NCBI GenBank assembly: GCA_024803745.1
Contig: JANJXV010000013.1
Span: 30,236,001 to 30,300,000, forward strand
DNA length: 64,000 bases
Direction: 5' to 3'
Origin: Megascapheus bottae
Taxonomy: Eukaryota > Chordata > Mammalia > Rodentia > Geomyidae
A model generated the notes under the pieces. It worked only from the letters and a program-made list of their open reading frames with translations, was not told where the DNA came from and ran no database searches. The position numbers and the translations under genes were made by a program. Of the stretch, positions 11,518-22,792 are shown piece by piece (position 1 is the stretch's first letter; the number at the start of each line of letters is the position of its first letter).

Positions 11518-11730
11518 GGGGTCGGGAGTTTGGCCTAGTGGTTAAAGTGCTTGCTTAGCATGCATGAAGACCTGGGTTCGATTCCTTGGTACCACATACA
11601 TAGAAAAAAGCCGGAAGTGGTGTTGAGGCTCAAGTGGTAGAGCTCTAGCCTTGAGAAAGTCCAAGGACAGTGCTGAGGCCCTGAGCTCAAGCCCAGGACT
11701 GGCAAAAAAAAAAAAAAAGAAAAAAAAAAG
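11518..11730 (+). mobile_element. IDL-Geo SINE, near-complete
   Basis: Clean reference-quality copy. Left monomer GAGTTTGGCCTAGTGGTTAA (11526-11545, box A) and GGTTCGATTCC (box B, near 11575-11585). The linker contains ACATACATAGAAAAAAGCC. The Geo monomer has GGCTCAAGTGGTAGAGCTCT at 11628-11647 and AGCTCAAGCCCAGGACTGGC at 11683-11702, then an A-rich tail with G interruptions. Flanking A/G-rich sequence before and after is similar but too simple to prove a target duplication. Confidence 0.93.
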
Positions 11731-12059
11731 AAAATAGGGTTAGGGTCTTTCTGGCAAGATTACCATTATTTTTCTGAAATTTAACAAACATAGTATCGTA
11801 GGTTAAATTCTGAATAAATTGAAGCCATTGATAACTGTCATCATCTTGAAATTTCATCTTTAAATTTCTGTTTTCATCTCTTCCAATGTTTGGCCTTACC
11901 AAGTTCCAATTAGCTATTTATACTGTTGTATAATGATTCTTTAAACCTTTTGATATGTATAGATTGCAGATATTTTTTATTATGTTGATTGTCCTGAACT
12001 GGAAATTATTTCCTTTGCTTTATAAACATTCTTTATTTTCTATAATTATATATCCATGT

Positions 12060-12135
12060 GCCTCTCTCTATATATATATACATATATATGTATATATTGT
12101 ATATATTTTTCTTGTATATATGGTATATATTTTTC
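12060..12135. repeat. TA-rich imperfect repeat
   Basis: (TA)n, then two copies of a TATATATTTTTCTT-like unit (about 12100-12136). Unstable simple sequence beside a SINE tail. Confidence 0.75.
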
Positions 12136-12142
12136 TTTATTT

Positions 12143-12362
12143 GTTTTATCTGGCATGGTGCTTGAACTCAAGGCCTAAGCACTTGTCCCTGAACTCTTTT
12201 GCTCAAGGCTAGCATTCTACCACTTTGAGCCACAGCATCATTTCTGATTTTTTGGTGGGTGATTGAAAATGAGTCTATGGTTACTCTTTTCAGGCCTGTT
12301 TGCAAACTGTGATCTTCAGATCACAGCCACCTGAGTAAGATTACAGACATGAGCCACAAGGG
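12143..12362 (-). mobile_element. Alu-like/Geo dimeric SINE
   Basis: Minus strand. The Geo part's complement is at 12163-12232 (TGAACTCAAGGCC, GCTCAAGGCTAGCATTCTACC) and the Alu-like head's complement (AGATCACAGCCACCTGAGTA, ATTACAGACATGAGCCAC) at 12317-12358. A middle portion of the linker has diverged. Confidence 0.8.
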
Positions 12363-12473
12363 CCTTGTTTATTATATTTTGAAATCATGTGATGTATCCT
12401 GTGTTCTTCAAATTTTAGGAGTCTTCTTGGCCTTTGATGAGACTGAGTCTCATTCTTATGATGCCAGAATACT

Positions 12474-12474
<1 letters not shown>

Positions 12475-12524
<50 letters not shown>
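12475..12524. repeat. (GT)n microsatellite
   Basis: About 25 uninterrupted GT units, with looser GT-rich sequence to 12548. Confidence 0.97.
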
Positions 12525-12525
<1 letters not shown>

Positions 12526-12539
12526 TGTGTCTGTGTGTT

Positions 12540-12692
12540 GGTGTGTGCTAATACAGGAGATTGAATTTGGGGCCTGGGCATTGTTCCTAAGTATATTGTT
12601 TTGTTCCATAAAATTTCAGGATCTTAGACTCCTGAAGTGCTAGGACTATATAAATTTTGGTCAGTGTTTCACCACAGCCCCCAGCATACTCA
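12540..12692 (-). mobile_element. Degenerate Alu-like/tRNA-like composite SINE
   Basis: Minus strand resembles an Alu-like head (TAGTCCTAGCACTTCAGGAG, complement at about 12628-12647), then a tRNA-like end (AATGCCCAGGCCCCAAATTC, complement at 12564-12583). Strongly diverged, so the family is uncertain. Confidence 0.5.
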
Positions 12693-12929
12693 ATTGCCTG
12701 TCCAAAGTCTAAAGGAGGAGAACCCTTTCAATTACATCATCCTTAAATGAGTCCAATATTGTATATTTTTCAGGGATTTATCTTTCTTTTTAATATTATT
12801 TTAAAGGAGTTGTACAAAGAATTTGCAAGGAAAAGCAACTCACTGATAAATGAAAAATCCATTGCTGTCCAAATATATCATATAAACTGTGATGTCACCA
12901 AAATATTGGACATTAAAAAGGGCATTCAG
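12693..12929. other. Unrecognised sequence
   Basis: No gene or repeat recognised. Confidence 0.4.
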
Positions 12930-13195
12930 GAAGAGCACAGGGACTAGCTATACACATGCATGCCTGCAATCCCAGCTACAGAGGAGATCAGAATATTCAA
13001 AATACTAGATCAGCCTTCATCTCAGTAAACTGGGCATTGTGACAAACACATGACCTGCAATCATAGGTACATGGGAGAATACTTTGGATGATAACAATTG
13101 AAATTTGGCCTATGGAAAGAGCATGATATGCTATCAGGAAAAGAGCTAGAGCAAAAAAGTGCAGGAGCTGAGCTCAATATAGAGCCCCTTCCAAC
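12930..13195 (+). mobile_element. Composite SINE with two Alu-like segments and a tRNA-like end
   Basis: A first Alu-like segment (CATGCCTGCAATCCCAGCTA at 12958-12977), a second (AAACTGGGCATTGTGAC at 13027-13043, then CCTGCAATCATAGGTACATG at 13053-13072) and a tail (GAGCTGAGCTCAATATAGAG) that resembles the end of a tRNA-like monomer. Two heads in one element are unusual compared with the other SINEs here. Old and diverged; could also be two adjacent fragments. Confidence 0.5.
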
Positions 13196-13224
13196 AGCCA
13201 TGAGGACCTAATTGCAATGCCATT

Positions 13225-13520
<296 letters not shown>

Positions 13521-15931
13521 TATTTTCAACTTCAGTAGTATGACCTCCCATGAGACCTGAAAATGGAATAGGATTATTTTCCTGAAGGCTAGTAGAATTT
13601 TTGTAGAGGGAAAAATATTTTTTCATACATAACACTCTGAGATACTGCAGATAGACTGCATTAATGTCAAAACTCAGATGGGCAAGAATGAACATGTACA
13701 TCCTCTCACTATGTTTCAATTCCTGTGTTATAAATATTCCTTGTGTCTAGAAATCTGACCTCTTTATATCTGCTATGAGTGAGTGTTCTACAAACACAAG
13801 GTTTCAGTTCTATTCTAATGTCCCTAATTCTTTGGGACATTTTACTGTAATTACTATTGTCACTATAATTACAAGATGCCCAGGGTCTCTGAGTTATTGG
13901 TCCTGAGCTTCTACTTGTTTTTCTATTGTCCTCACTGATAGCTGTAATAGTAATGTTTTCAACTACATTCCAAAGAGTATATTCTATATCTCTACACTAG
14001 GAGTAACTACTCATTTGGCAGTTAAATTGGCAAAGCAACCACAGATATTTTAATATATGACAGGAAATCTCTAGCCTCCACAGCCAAGTTATGTTGTGCA
14101 ATGAAATGGGGCCCAAGAATGATGCAATTATACACAGGAGGCATGCTAGACAGAAGATATACTGAACCTGATATTGAGATATATCGTATACATCATGACA
14201 GACAAGATCCAAGAAGACACATATGAATTTACAACGGGGCTCCTACAGTAATAAGTCTGAACCAGAATAATATGAAAAGAATGTTACAGTCTAAACATGC
14301 TGCTCTGGAAGTGGGCTGTTTAATGAAGGTTCAGAGGCTACTGGAGAAACATGGGTTCTGCAAGAAGTTCCTGTGGATAGAGATTCTATCAGAATTTCCT
14401 GAGGAACATTTCTTGAGTGGTGGAAACTCCAATAGCAGTGAATGTGACTAATGGCTCTTCCCAAAGTGCACGTCTCTGGTTACAACAGGGACAGCATTTC
14501 TAGAAGTTACACTGTAAACATTGGTGTCATTAGCTTTGGTTTTTTTCCTTATATGACTCACATTCAACAAGCAACTGACTTAGTGTGTAACAAATAGTTT
14601 TCATTTACTTAAAAATTCTAGCTGCTTTATTCCTAGGGAACATGTGTGGTATTTTTGTTCTTCTAAATAGCTTTTGCTGAGGCTTTCAGCCTGTCTTCTC
14701 TGTGTCTTTTTACTTAGAGATCTGGGGAGAAGAGAGAGTTCTCCATGAAGGGACGCAGAATGTAATTTCTTTTTTTCTTGAAGGTCATACAAAACATCAC
14801 CAAAAATGAACACTGGCTGAAAAAGGAGTGATTATACATCATATATATTGATACGTTTCTTTCATCTCAGTTATGGGGATACTGAGGAGAATATAAAGTG
14901 TAGTAACATAAGCATATGTAAAGTGATGATAAATTGACAAGAGCTGGGTAAGCACTCTATAATAGTGGATAGTTATAGCTGTCACTAGATCTGAAAGGGC
15001 AAAGAAAGCAATAGAGGAATACCTCTCAAAAGATGCTGTGGCATTCACTCCCAACAAATCCCAAAACAGAAGGAGTGAGAGGAAAATCCTGTCCTACTCC
15101 CATCCTATGGTTTAAACTTGTTTACTGTGGATTAATTACACTGTACAACCACTGGGTAAGAGAAACATAGACTAACTTTCTAAGACATGTTAGATAAATA
15201 GAACACTAATAAATCTAGAAAAATAAACAATGTGCTTAGTACAGGCACTTTTCCCCTTCTTGTAAACAACTGCATGCCTGTCATTATTCTCCAAATAATT
15301 TTGTTATTTTGGGAAACATGTGAGCTTAAAGTCAGATGGATAGAAAAAGAACAAAAGAAGCTTCATTTATTCCCAAACTTTCAAATTAAATTATAAGTAT
15401 ATCACTTGAAATACTAGAAAGCCAAATCACAATGACACCTATAGATTGTACGAGATGTTCTTCAGGGTGATAGGCAGGCATAAGAGCCATTTGTTACCAA
15501 CCATGTTGTTATTGTTTCATTTCAATCAGGCAAGATGGGTGTTAAAATTACATCAATTCACTGAAATTGCCCTCGCTTTAGGAACTCCTATACAGGTAGC
15601 AGTTTGAAATCAGGTCCAAAGCTCTGCGATTTCCTTATTGTGCAAGCATCTAGCACTGCTATCTATGATATGATAGAATAAAGATAAAAGAAATTCTCTT
15701 CTGGGATGACACACCTTAGCAAATAAATTTTTATTCAGTTTAAATCATGACTGTCTCAGTGAAAAGAGATTGTTGGGAATATTTTTATGATCTAATATTA
15801 ATACAAACCACTTCATATCCTTTTGTTTGTCAACATAAACTTTATACCATTGTTTAAGCATTTCAGGAATGATATAAAATGGTGATATGCATAGTTTTGA
15901 AGACAACTAATTGACTTTTAAACATCATTGT
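13521..15931. other. Repeat-poor, gene-free interval
   Basis: No L1 or SINE motif recognised. The block 14270-14530 is more GC-balanced and could be an old LTR or other decayed repeat, but I cannot name it. Confidence 0.4.
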
Positions 15932-15968
15932 TTACAGAAGTCAAGATATGGAAACAACACAAATGTCC

Positions 15969-16017
<49 letters not shown>

Positions 16018-16090
16018 TGTGTGTGTGTGTGTATCACATTTTTTGTATCCATCCATCTGCAGTAGGGCATCTAGATTCTTTTAAAAAGTA
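15932..16090. mobile_element. L1 fragments head to head around a (GT)n repeat
   Basis: The left part reads sense L1 (CAAGATATGGAAACAACACA, 15944-15963). The right part, after (GT)n 15971-16033, reads antisense of nearly the same L1 region (TATCCATCCATCTGCAGTAG, 16046-16065). In antisense L1 a GTGTATA-type segment lies exactly there, which explains the microsatellite's origin. Confidence 0.5.
15971..16033. repeat. (GT)n microsatellite
   Basis: About 31 GT units with one CT interruption near 16017. Confidence 0.97.
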
Positions 16091-16798
16091 CTCCATCCCA
16101 GGCCTTATAAGGTTAAAATTTTCAAACCCCTGCACTTATACATAAATTTTATGTAATTGCATATAAAATGAAAAGTTACCATAGATGTATATAAAGTACA
16201 CTTGATTTGAAGCTTTTCAAACTATAAGTTTACTTTCAGGGATCAAATGACATTACCGATTAATATCCTAATCTCCCTATGAGATGTTGGTTTTTTCACT
16301 ATGCTGATATACAAGAAAAGTTAAAGGAAAATCAAAAAAATAAAGACAAACGAGATATTTCAAGCAAATCCAAGTAAGTTACAATATGGAGAAGATGGCA
16401 AATTTCACATTAAAGCCAGAAAATAAATATTGTCTTTAAGTTCATAGACATAAAGTTCAAAATGAAAAGTAATGTCTCATGTTTCAGAATGAGTATTTAA
16501 AATTTGAAACAAAGCTGTCTCTGATGAAAAATCAAATGCTAAAATGAAACTATATTTGAAGCTACCAGGGATAGACTGAATGCCTAGCAGTTATTTGTCA
16601 GCCTTTCAATATTTAATAATAACTAGAGTTAATTTAAATAGTTATCACTTATCAAAAGTATTTGACAAGCAAGAATATTAACACAATGTGTAGGAACTAC
16701 AGAAACAAATGTTTATAAAATTTAAACAAGGTAGGAATATCTTGAACAATCATTCAGATATACAAAGTGTGCACCTTTAGAGTTTTCACAGCCATAGA
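16091..16798. other. Unrecognised AT-rich sequence
   Basis: No gene or repeat recognised. Confidence 0.4.
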
Positions 16799-17008
16799 TA
16801 TTGCTAGTAGCTGTGAAGGCTAGGATATGAGGCTCAAGTTACAAAGTCCACCAGTGCAGAAAAGCCTATGAGACTTATCTCCAATTAATCACCAAAAACA
16901 CAGAAAAAGTGCTGTGGCTCCAGTGATAGAGCACTGATTTGAGCTGAAAGCTGACAGACATCACAGAAACTCTGAGGTCAAGCCTCAGTACCAGAAAAAA
17001 AGAAAAAA
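16799..17008 (+). mobile_element. Alu-like/Geo SINE, diverged
   Basis: Reduced head, then the linker TTATCTCCAATTAATCACCA (16876-16895), Geo box A-like GTGCTGTGGCTCCAGTGATA (16908-16927) and GGTCAAGCCTCAGTACCAG near 16976-16994, ending in an interrupted A tail. Confidence 0.7.
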
Positions 17009-17461
17009 CTAATCACTATGAAAATGTCCTTGTGATTTTAGAAATCAATTATTGATTTCAAAAATTTACATTTAGAAAAATATCTGGTAAAAAACACAAT
17101 ATTTAAAAATAGCAATCTTTTTACAAACCACATAGTCTCATTTTGAAACTTATTGTAAGAATTTGTCTAAAATTGCCAATCTATGCAGAGTACAAAAGTA
17201 GATAAACACATTATGAAAAATCAATTTTCAACAGAATATTCAAGTCAATTAATTTCAAAAGGAAATTCATTTTAACTACTAGTTCATAAGAAAAAAAGAC
17301 AATAGGGCTCTCAGTATTTTTCAATAAATAGGAATTTTGTATTGGAATATAACATTATAAATAAAAGAAGATACTTAAAAACTTACAAAATTCGTAAGGT
17401 AATGTCTTTACAATGGAATTATTTAAACAATGCTGCATAGCACACTCTAAAACATTTGTCT
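17009..17461. other. Unrecognised AT-rich sequence
   Basis: No gene or repeat recognised. Confidence 0.4.
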
Positions 17462-17478
17462 TAAAAAAAAACAGGGCT

Positions 17479-18403
17479 GGATAAAAGAATTGCAAATCAA
17501 AACAACTCTAAGATTCCACCTCACTCCAGTTAGAATGGCCTTGATCAAGAAATCTAGTAACAGCATATGCTGGAGGGGATGTAGCCAGGGGGGGATCACA
17601 ACTACTGTTGGTGGGAGTGCAAACTCATTCAACCACTATGGAAAGAAGTATGGCAGTTCCTCAAAAGACTAAACATAGAGCTCCCCTATGACCCAGCAAT
17701 TCCACTACTTGGCATTTACTCAGTCGTCCAGAAACAAGGTCATACTAAATCCACTAGCACAACGCTGTTCATTGCAGCACTATTTACCATAGCAAAGATA
17801 TGGAACCAACTCAGATGCTCCTCAGTTGATGAGTGCATCAACAAAATGTGGTATTTATACACAATGGAATTCCATGCTGCTGTCAGAAAGAATGACATTG
17901 CTCCATTTGTAAGGAAATGAAAAGACTTAAAAAAAAATCATATTAAGTGAAGTAAGCCAGACTCAAAGGAACATAGGCTCAGTGGTTTCCCTCATTTGTC
18001 ATAATCAGTAGAAATTTGGACTCTCCTAGCAGAGACACATAAGGCCATATAGATACATAAGGCTATGTGGTATGACTCTAAATGAAAGGACTCCAGGATA
18101 TAACAAACAAAAGCCATATAATGATTGTTGTCGTTAATGTACTGTTATCTCTCATCTCTTTTGCTGTCCCTTGGTTATCCCATATTGTTACAGTATTTCA
18201 CCTTGTTATCTGATATATTGGTATATGCATATTTAGTCATTTGAAATTGGATAGGGAAGGGGGGAAAACAAGATGAGGGGCAGGGGTGGGGGGAGGGAAA
18301 TGGGAACCAAGACATGAGAAAGGGTATCAATGTATGTGAAGTAATGCACCTTCTATCTAGTGAATATAATGTAATCCTTCTATTAATTACAATAAAAATA
18401 TGG
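17479..18403 (+). mobile_element. 5'-truncated L1 (ORF2 C-terminus and 3' UTR) with target duplication
   Basis: Coding part 17490-17940 encodes the ORF2 C-terminus ([12 protein letters not shown] near residue 12 of the frame starting at 17490, then frameshifts; NKMWYLYTMEF equivalents around 17840-17875). The 3' UTR has a G-rich block at 18258-18302 and ends ATTACAATAAAAATATGG. The flanks TAAAAAAAAACAGGGCT (17462-17478) and TAAAAAAAACAGGGCT (18404-18419) form a target duplication differing by one A. The downstream copy is also the start of an IDL-Geo SINE. Confidence 0.92.
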
Positions 18404-18412
18404 TAAAAAAAA

Positions 18413-18605
18413 CAGGGCTTGGAATTTGAATTAGTGGTAGAGTTCTTGCCTAGCACGCAGGAAGACCTGGATTCAATTCCTCAGTACCACATGCATAGGA
18501 AAAAGCCGGAAATCATGCTGTGACTGAAGTGGTAGAGCTCTAGCCTTGAGAAAACCCCAGTGCTCAGGCCCTGAGTTCAAGCCCCAGGACTGGAAAAACA
18601 AAAAG
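18413..18605 (+). mobile_element. IDL-Geo SINE
   Basis: Head GGGCTTGGAATTTGAATTAG (18415-18434), box B region GGATTCAATTCC (18469-18480) and Geo half to CCAGGACTGG (18584-18593). The Geo half lacks the usual GTCCAAGGACAG segment after GAGAAA, a small deletion. Its start doubles as the 3' target duplication of the L1 upstream, so this SINE was there first. Confidence 0.88.
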
Positions 18606-18787
18606 CATTAAAAAAAAACAAAATAATTTTTAAAAACCTCATATGACTTATATAGTTCAAGTATTCAAGCCAGTATCACCTGAGGCAAATGTTTCAAGCT
18701 TGTATCACATGATTCTAGAACATATTTATTAGCATTTAAATAAGAAAATATGCTGATAGTTTCACATACAAATGGTCCCATATCCCA
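18606..18787. other. Unrecognised spacer between two SINEs
   Basis: AT-rich; nothing recognised. Confidence 0.4.
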
Positions 18788-18974
18788 TTTTTTTTGTTGG
18801 TCATGGGACTCCTTGAGCTCTTCAGCTCAAGCGTACCACCCTACCACTTAAGCCACAGCACCACTCCCGATTTTCTGGTGAGTAATTGGCGATAGGAATC
18901 GCACAGAACCAAGATTCTCAGATCTCAGCCTCCTGAGTAGCTAAAATTACAAGTGTGAGCAACTGCGCCTGGCT
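18788..18974 (-). mobile_element. Alu-like/Geo SINE with target duplication
   Basis: Minus strand. Geo end complement GAGCTCTTCAGCTCAAGCGT (18814-18833), head complement TCTCAGCCTCCTGAGTAGCT (18923-18942) and GTGTGAGCAACTGCGCCTGG (18953-18972). CCCATATCCCATTTT before (18778-18792) and CCCATGTCCCATTTC after (18976-18990) are a likely duplication with two differences. Confidence 0.87.
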
Positions 18975-19129
18975 TCCCATGTCCCATTTCTACATAAGCA
19001 TCTCAATTTTTCTAATTTTTCTAATTATTTGTATGTCTTGTGATGATTTGTATTTTAAGAAAATAAATTGGATCTATGCTCCCACAAACCCAAATACTTT
19101 AGATACTTAGTTCCCTGGTTATATAGTTG

Positions 19130-19195
19130 TGTATGACACCAGTCTGGTCAGCACAGGGGAATCTTACCTCAAAAATCAACAAAAATACCTCCTTC
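19130..19195 (+). mobile_element. B1/Alu-like 3' fragment
   Basis: ACCAGTCTGGTCAGCACAGG (19138-19157), then CTTACCTCAAAAATCAACAA, follows the end of a B1/Alu monomer (CCAGCCTGG...GTCTCAAAAA). Short, so only tentative. Confidence 0.4.
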
Positions 19196-19199
19196 TGTT

Positions 19200-19480
19200 T
19201 TAAAAATAAGGATGTATCCTATATCCAGCGTATTCCTTTATCTAATTTAGAGAAGGGAAGGAAAAATCACGAAATGGTGAGACAAAGGTGAACAAATGCA
19301 GCAGTGATATTCGCAAGGTAACATGTTAGACACAAACTTTACAATTTTGGGTTGGGGATTAGGGAGGACAGAAAGTGGGATCAATGGAGGAGGTAACAAT
19401 ATTTCACAATAAATGTACTCATTACCTTACTTATGTAACTGTGCCCTCTGGATACATCATGTTTACACCAAAATAAAAGA
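19200..19480 (+). mobile_element. Old L1 3' UTR
   Basis: GAGACAAAGGTGAACAAATG (19279-19298), a G-rich stretch at 19348-19385 and an end in CACCAAAATAAAAGAC (19467-19482). Shares layout with 56105-56345. An older L1 lineage than the G-rich-UTR tails. Confidence 0.55.
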
Positions 19481-20330
19481 CAAATTTGAAAAATGTAGAA
19501 TCAAATTTTTAAGGCAAGCATGAATGTTTGTTGGTATTTTCTGCTAATGTCCCAACATCCAGTGAAAAATTGGCAGTCATATATATTTTTTTCTCAGAGT
19601 TTTATGCTCATTCTCCATACACTGAAGTTCTTCCAAATGTGAAGATTGAAATCAACTTTACAATCCTGATCAAAATTCCTCCCAGGGAAAAAGCTTTAAT
19701 CATGATATTTTACAGCAGTGATGGAGAAAAATAGCCATATCATGCAAGGATTCAGCTATATCACCTTGTGTGCAGTCTCTTCCACAAAGACAGGTGCTGG
19801 CACTACAGCTGTTCCCACCAAGATAAATACAGCCCTTTGCTAGAAATGAATAGTAATAAAACTTGTTTTATCACTCACAGAAAATGTATACTTAAAGAAA
19901 GTGAGTCCTGTAAATAGCACCTGTTCCCAGCCTGACTAGACTAATCATCTTAAATTGTTGTGAAGATATTAAATTCAACTGCATAAAAATGAAAAGACAA
20001 AAAAATCAGTGTACTTTCTCTTTAACGGTTAAAAACAAATATATATGGAATAAATGATTAAATTTGTGCTTAAGTGCTATGAGAGAAGGCAGAGATATAT
20101 GACACAAACATAATTGTTCTCATTTATGTCATGTTATCCTAAAACCTCTCAAACCATTCCCTTTAACTGATTCTAATAGAAAACTGTAAGTAGTTCATAT
20201 TAAGTTATTTGTCAACTCTAACCAAATCAAAAATGGCTTGAAGAGATTTCAGTAGGAAATAATTTAACCAGTGGTAAAGGATAATAGAGTCATAGAGTCA
20301 GTTTGGTTTGATAAAGCTTTATCTACTTTA
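19481..20330. other. Unrecognised sequence
   Basis: No gene or repeat recognised. A short frame at 19528-19734 lacks family signature. Confidence 0.4.
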
Positions 20331-20345
20331 AAAAATGCAACAATC

Positions 20346-21707
20346 CATGGATCAAAGATATGGTGGTACACCATACACTGAAAACTTTATAAGAAGGAAT
20401 AGGAGATACACTAGGTCTCCTTGGCACAAGTGGTAAATTTCTTAATAAGGACCCAGGAACACAAGAAATCAGAGAAAATCTAGGTAAGTGGGACTGCATC
20501 AAACTGCAGAGCTACTGTATGGCAAAGAACATAGCTAGCAGACAACTACAAACCCTACAGAGAGGGAGAAGATCTTCACTAACCATACAACAGACAAAGG
20601 CCTCATATCTAAAATATATCAACAGCTCAAAAAATTAAATCACTCCAAAACTAATCTCCAAAGAAACAGCCATCCCATTAAAAGATCGGCCAAAGACTTA
20701 AAGATAGTCTTCTCTGAAGAAGAAATAAGAATGGCCTATAGACACATGAAGAAATGCTCGACATCTCTGGCCATAAAAGAAATGCAAATCAAATCAACTC
20801 TAAGATTCTACCTCACTCCAGTTAGAATGGCTATGATCAAGAAATCTAATAACAACAATGCTGGAGGGGATGTGGCCAGGAGGGATCACTACTACACTGT
20901 TGGTGGGAGTGCAAACTCATTCAACCACTATGGAAAGAAGTATGGCAGTTCCTCAAAAGACTAAATATAGAGCTCCCCTATGACCCAGCAATTCCACGAC
21001 TTGGCATTTACTCAGTCGTCCAGAAACAAGGACATACTAAATCCACTAGCACAACGCTGTTCATTGCAGCACTATTTACCATACCAAGATATGGAACCAA
21101 CCCAGATGGTCTTCAGTTGATGAGTGGATCAACAAGATGTGGTATTTATACACAATGGAATTCTATGCTGCTCTCAGAAAGAATGACATTGCCCCATTTG
21201 TAAGGCAATGAAAAGACTTAGAAAAAAATTATATTAACTGAAGTAAGCCAGACTCAACGGAACTTAGGCTCAATGGTTTCCCTCATTTGTCATAATCAGT
21301 AGAAACATTGGGGTCTCCTAGCAGAGATTTACAATAGAATGAAACCTACATACATAAGGCCATATAGTATGACTAAATGAAAGAACCTCCAGGATATAGA
21401 AACAAAAGCCAAATAATGAGTGAGTGTTTTCCTTAAAGTACTATGTTATCTCTCATCTCTTTTGCTATCCCTTGGTTATCCCATATTGTTACAGTATTTC
21501 ACCTTGTTATCTACTATATTTTATATATTCGTATTTGGTTATTTAAAATAGGATAGGGAAGGTGGGGAAACAAGATGAGGGGTGGGGATGGGAGGAGTGA
21601 AATGGGAACCAAGACATGAGAAAAGGTATCAATGCATATGAAGTAATGCACCTTCTCTCTGGTGAATATAATGTAACCCTTCTATCAATTACAATAAAAA
21701 TATATGG
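20346..21707 (+). mobile_element. Longest L1 tail in the window: ORF2 C-terminal third and 3' UTR
   Basis: About 1.36 kb. The open stretch starting at 20731 reads [20 protein letters not shown] and [12 protein letters not shown], the ORF2 C-terminal region. A frameshift near 20855 moves the [16 protein letters not shown] region into another frame. The 3' UTR begins about 21210 and contains a G-rich block (21562-21605) and a terminal ACAATAAAAATATATGG. Flanks AAAAATGCAACAATC (20331-20345) and AAAAATGTAAGAATC (21708-21722) are a probable 15-bp target duplication with two mismatches. Not functional. Confidence 0.92.
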
Positions 21708-21722
21708 AAAAATGTAAGAATC

Positions 21723-21916
21723 TTGGGGCTGGGAGTTTGGCCTAGTGGTAGAGTGCTTGCCTAGCATGGATGAAGACCCGGGTTCGATTCCGTGGTACCA
21801 CATACTTAGAAAAAGCCAGAAGTGGTGCTGAGGCTCAAGTGGTAGAGTTCTAGCCTTGAGAAAAATCCAAGGATAGTGCTCAGGCCCTGAGCTTAAGCCC
21901 AAGACTGGCAAAAAAA
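21723..21916 (+). mobile_element. IDL-Geo SINE inserted at an L1 3' junction
   Basis: GGGGCTGGGAGTTTGGCCTA starts at about 21725; box B GGTTCGATTCC at 21781-21791; Geo half to CAAGACTGGC at 21900-21909 and a short A-rich tail. GTAAGAATC occurs immediately before (21714-21722) and after (21923-21931). Confidence 0.92.
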
Positions 21917-21940
21917 TAAAAAGTAAGAATCCTAATTTTT

Positions 21941-22155
21941 TGAAGATCATGAGGCTTGACCTCAGGGCGCTGTCCCTGAGTTGTTCAGCTCAAAGCTAGT
22001 GCCCTACCCTTGAGCCAAGCCCTACTTACTGTTTTCTACAGGTTAATTGGATATAAAAGTCTCCGGTCCTTTTGTGTCCAGGCTGGCTTTGAATCTTGTT
22101 CAGATCTCAGTCTCCTGAGTAGCTAGGATTACAACTGTGAGCCACCGCGGCTGAC
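21941..22155 (-). mobile_element. Alu-like/Geo SINE
   Basis: Minus strand, full length. Geo end complement at 21956-22020 (CAGGGCGCTGTCCCTGAG), linker complement GGTTAATTGGATATAAAAGTC near 22041-22061, head complement CAGTCTCCTGAGTAGCTAGG (22108-22127). Follows the preceding SINE after only about 10 bp. Confidence 0.87.
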
Positions 22156-22792
22156 TTAACTCTCTATATTTAATATATAAAGGACTTCATAATAAATTTA
22201 GAAGGTTATGTATGGATTTACAATGACAACAATGAGCATAGGTAACACTCCAGAGCATGTTTGACTATATGAAAATATTAAGCTAGTAATGCATTTTGCA
22301 TAATTTAACATACCATTTCACATTTATCTTTTGAGATGTCACTGTAAACTTATGCCTGAAAACAGATTGACTTTATGAAACAATGACCTTTAAAATTGCT
22401 TTAGCATCTCTAAACTTCATACATGATACTAGTTGTGATTATATAAGAAATTAGTATATTGTGAATTCCCTAAAATAAATGAGAGAATGCTTTTTGTTGT
22501 ATGTTTTGGTGTGAAAACCTTCAAGCTTTCTTAGTAGATAGTTGCCCAATTCTTTGTTAAAGGCATTCTGTGTGAAAAGCATACTACATATGAGGAAAAT
22601 ATTAATGACTGATAATATTTAATAATAAGGTTTATATATTTCCATATGAAGTAAATTTTAAAGAAATTATTATGTCAATTTGAATAATGACATCATGCTC
22701 AACACATAAGTGATATCAAATATGTATAGGTGTATTCTGGATAAAAGCTGTGATTTAAAACTAATTAAAATGAAAACATGCTGTGAAAAAAA
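22156..22792. other. Unrecognised AT-rich sequence
   Basis: No gene or repeat recognised. Confidence 0.4.

Noticed and set aside
11518..11600. Possible tRNA-Ala gene
   Set aside because: Box A and B are present, but the sequence is the head of an IDL-Geo SINE, with no acceptor stem closure and many dispersed copies.
14270..14530. Possible retrocopy or LTR
   Set aside because: Base composition is suggestive, but I could not match it to a family or read a sustained frame, so it is listed only as unrecognised.
21543..21950. 135-codon minus-strand open frame
   Set aside because: Spans an IDL-Geo SINE and L1 3' UTR in antisense; similar frames recur at every L1 tail (18175, 23535, 42583).
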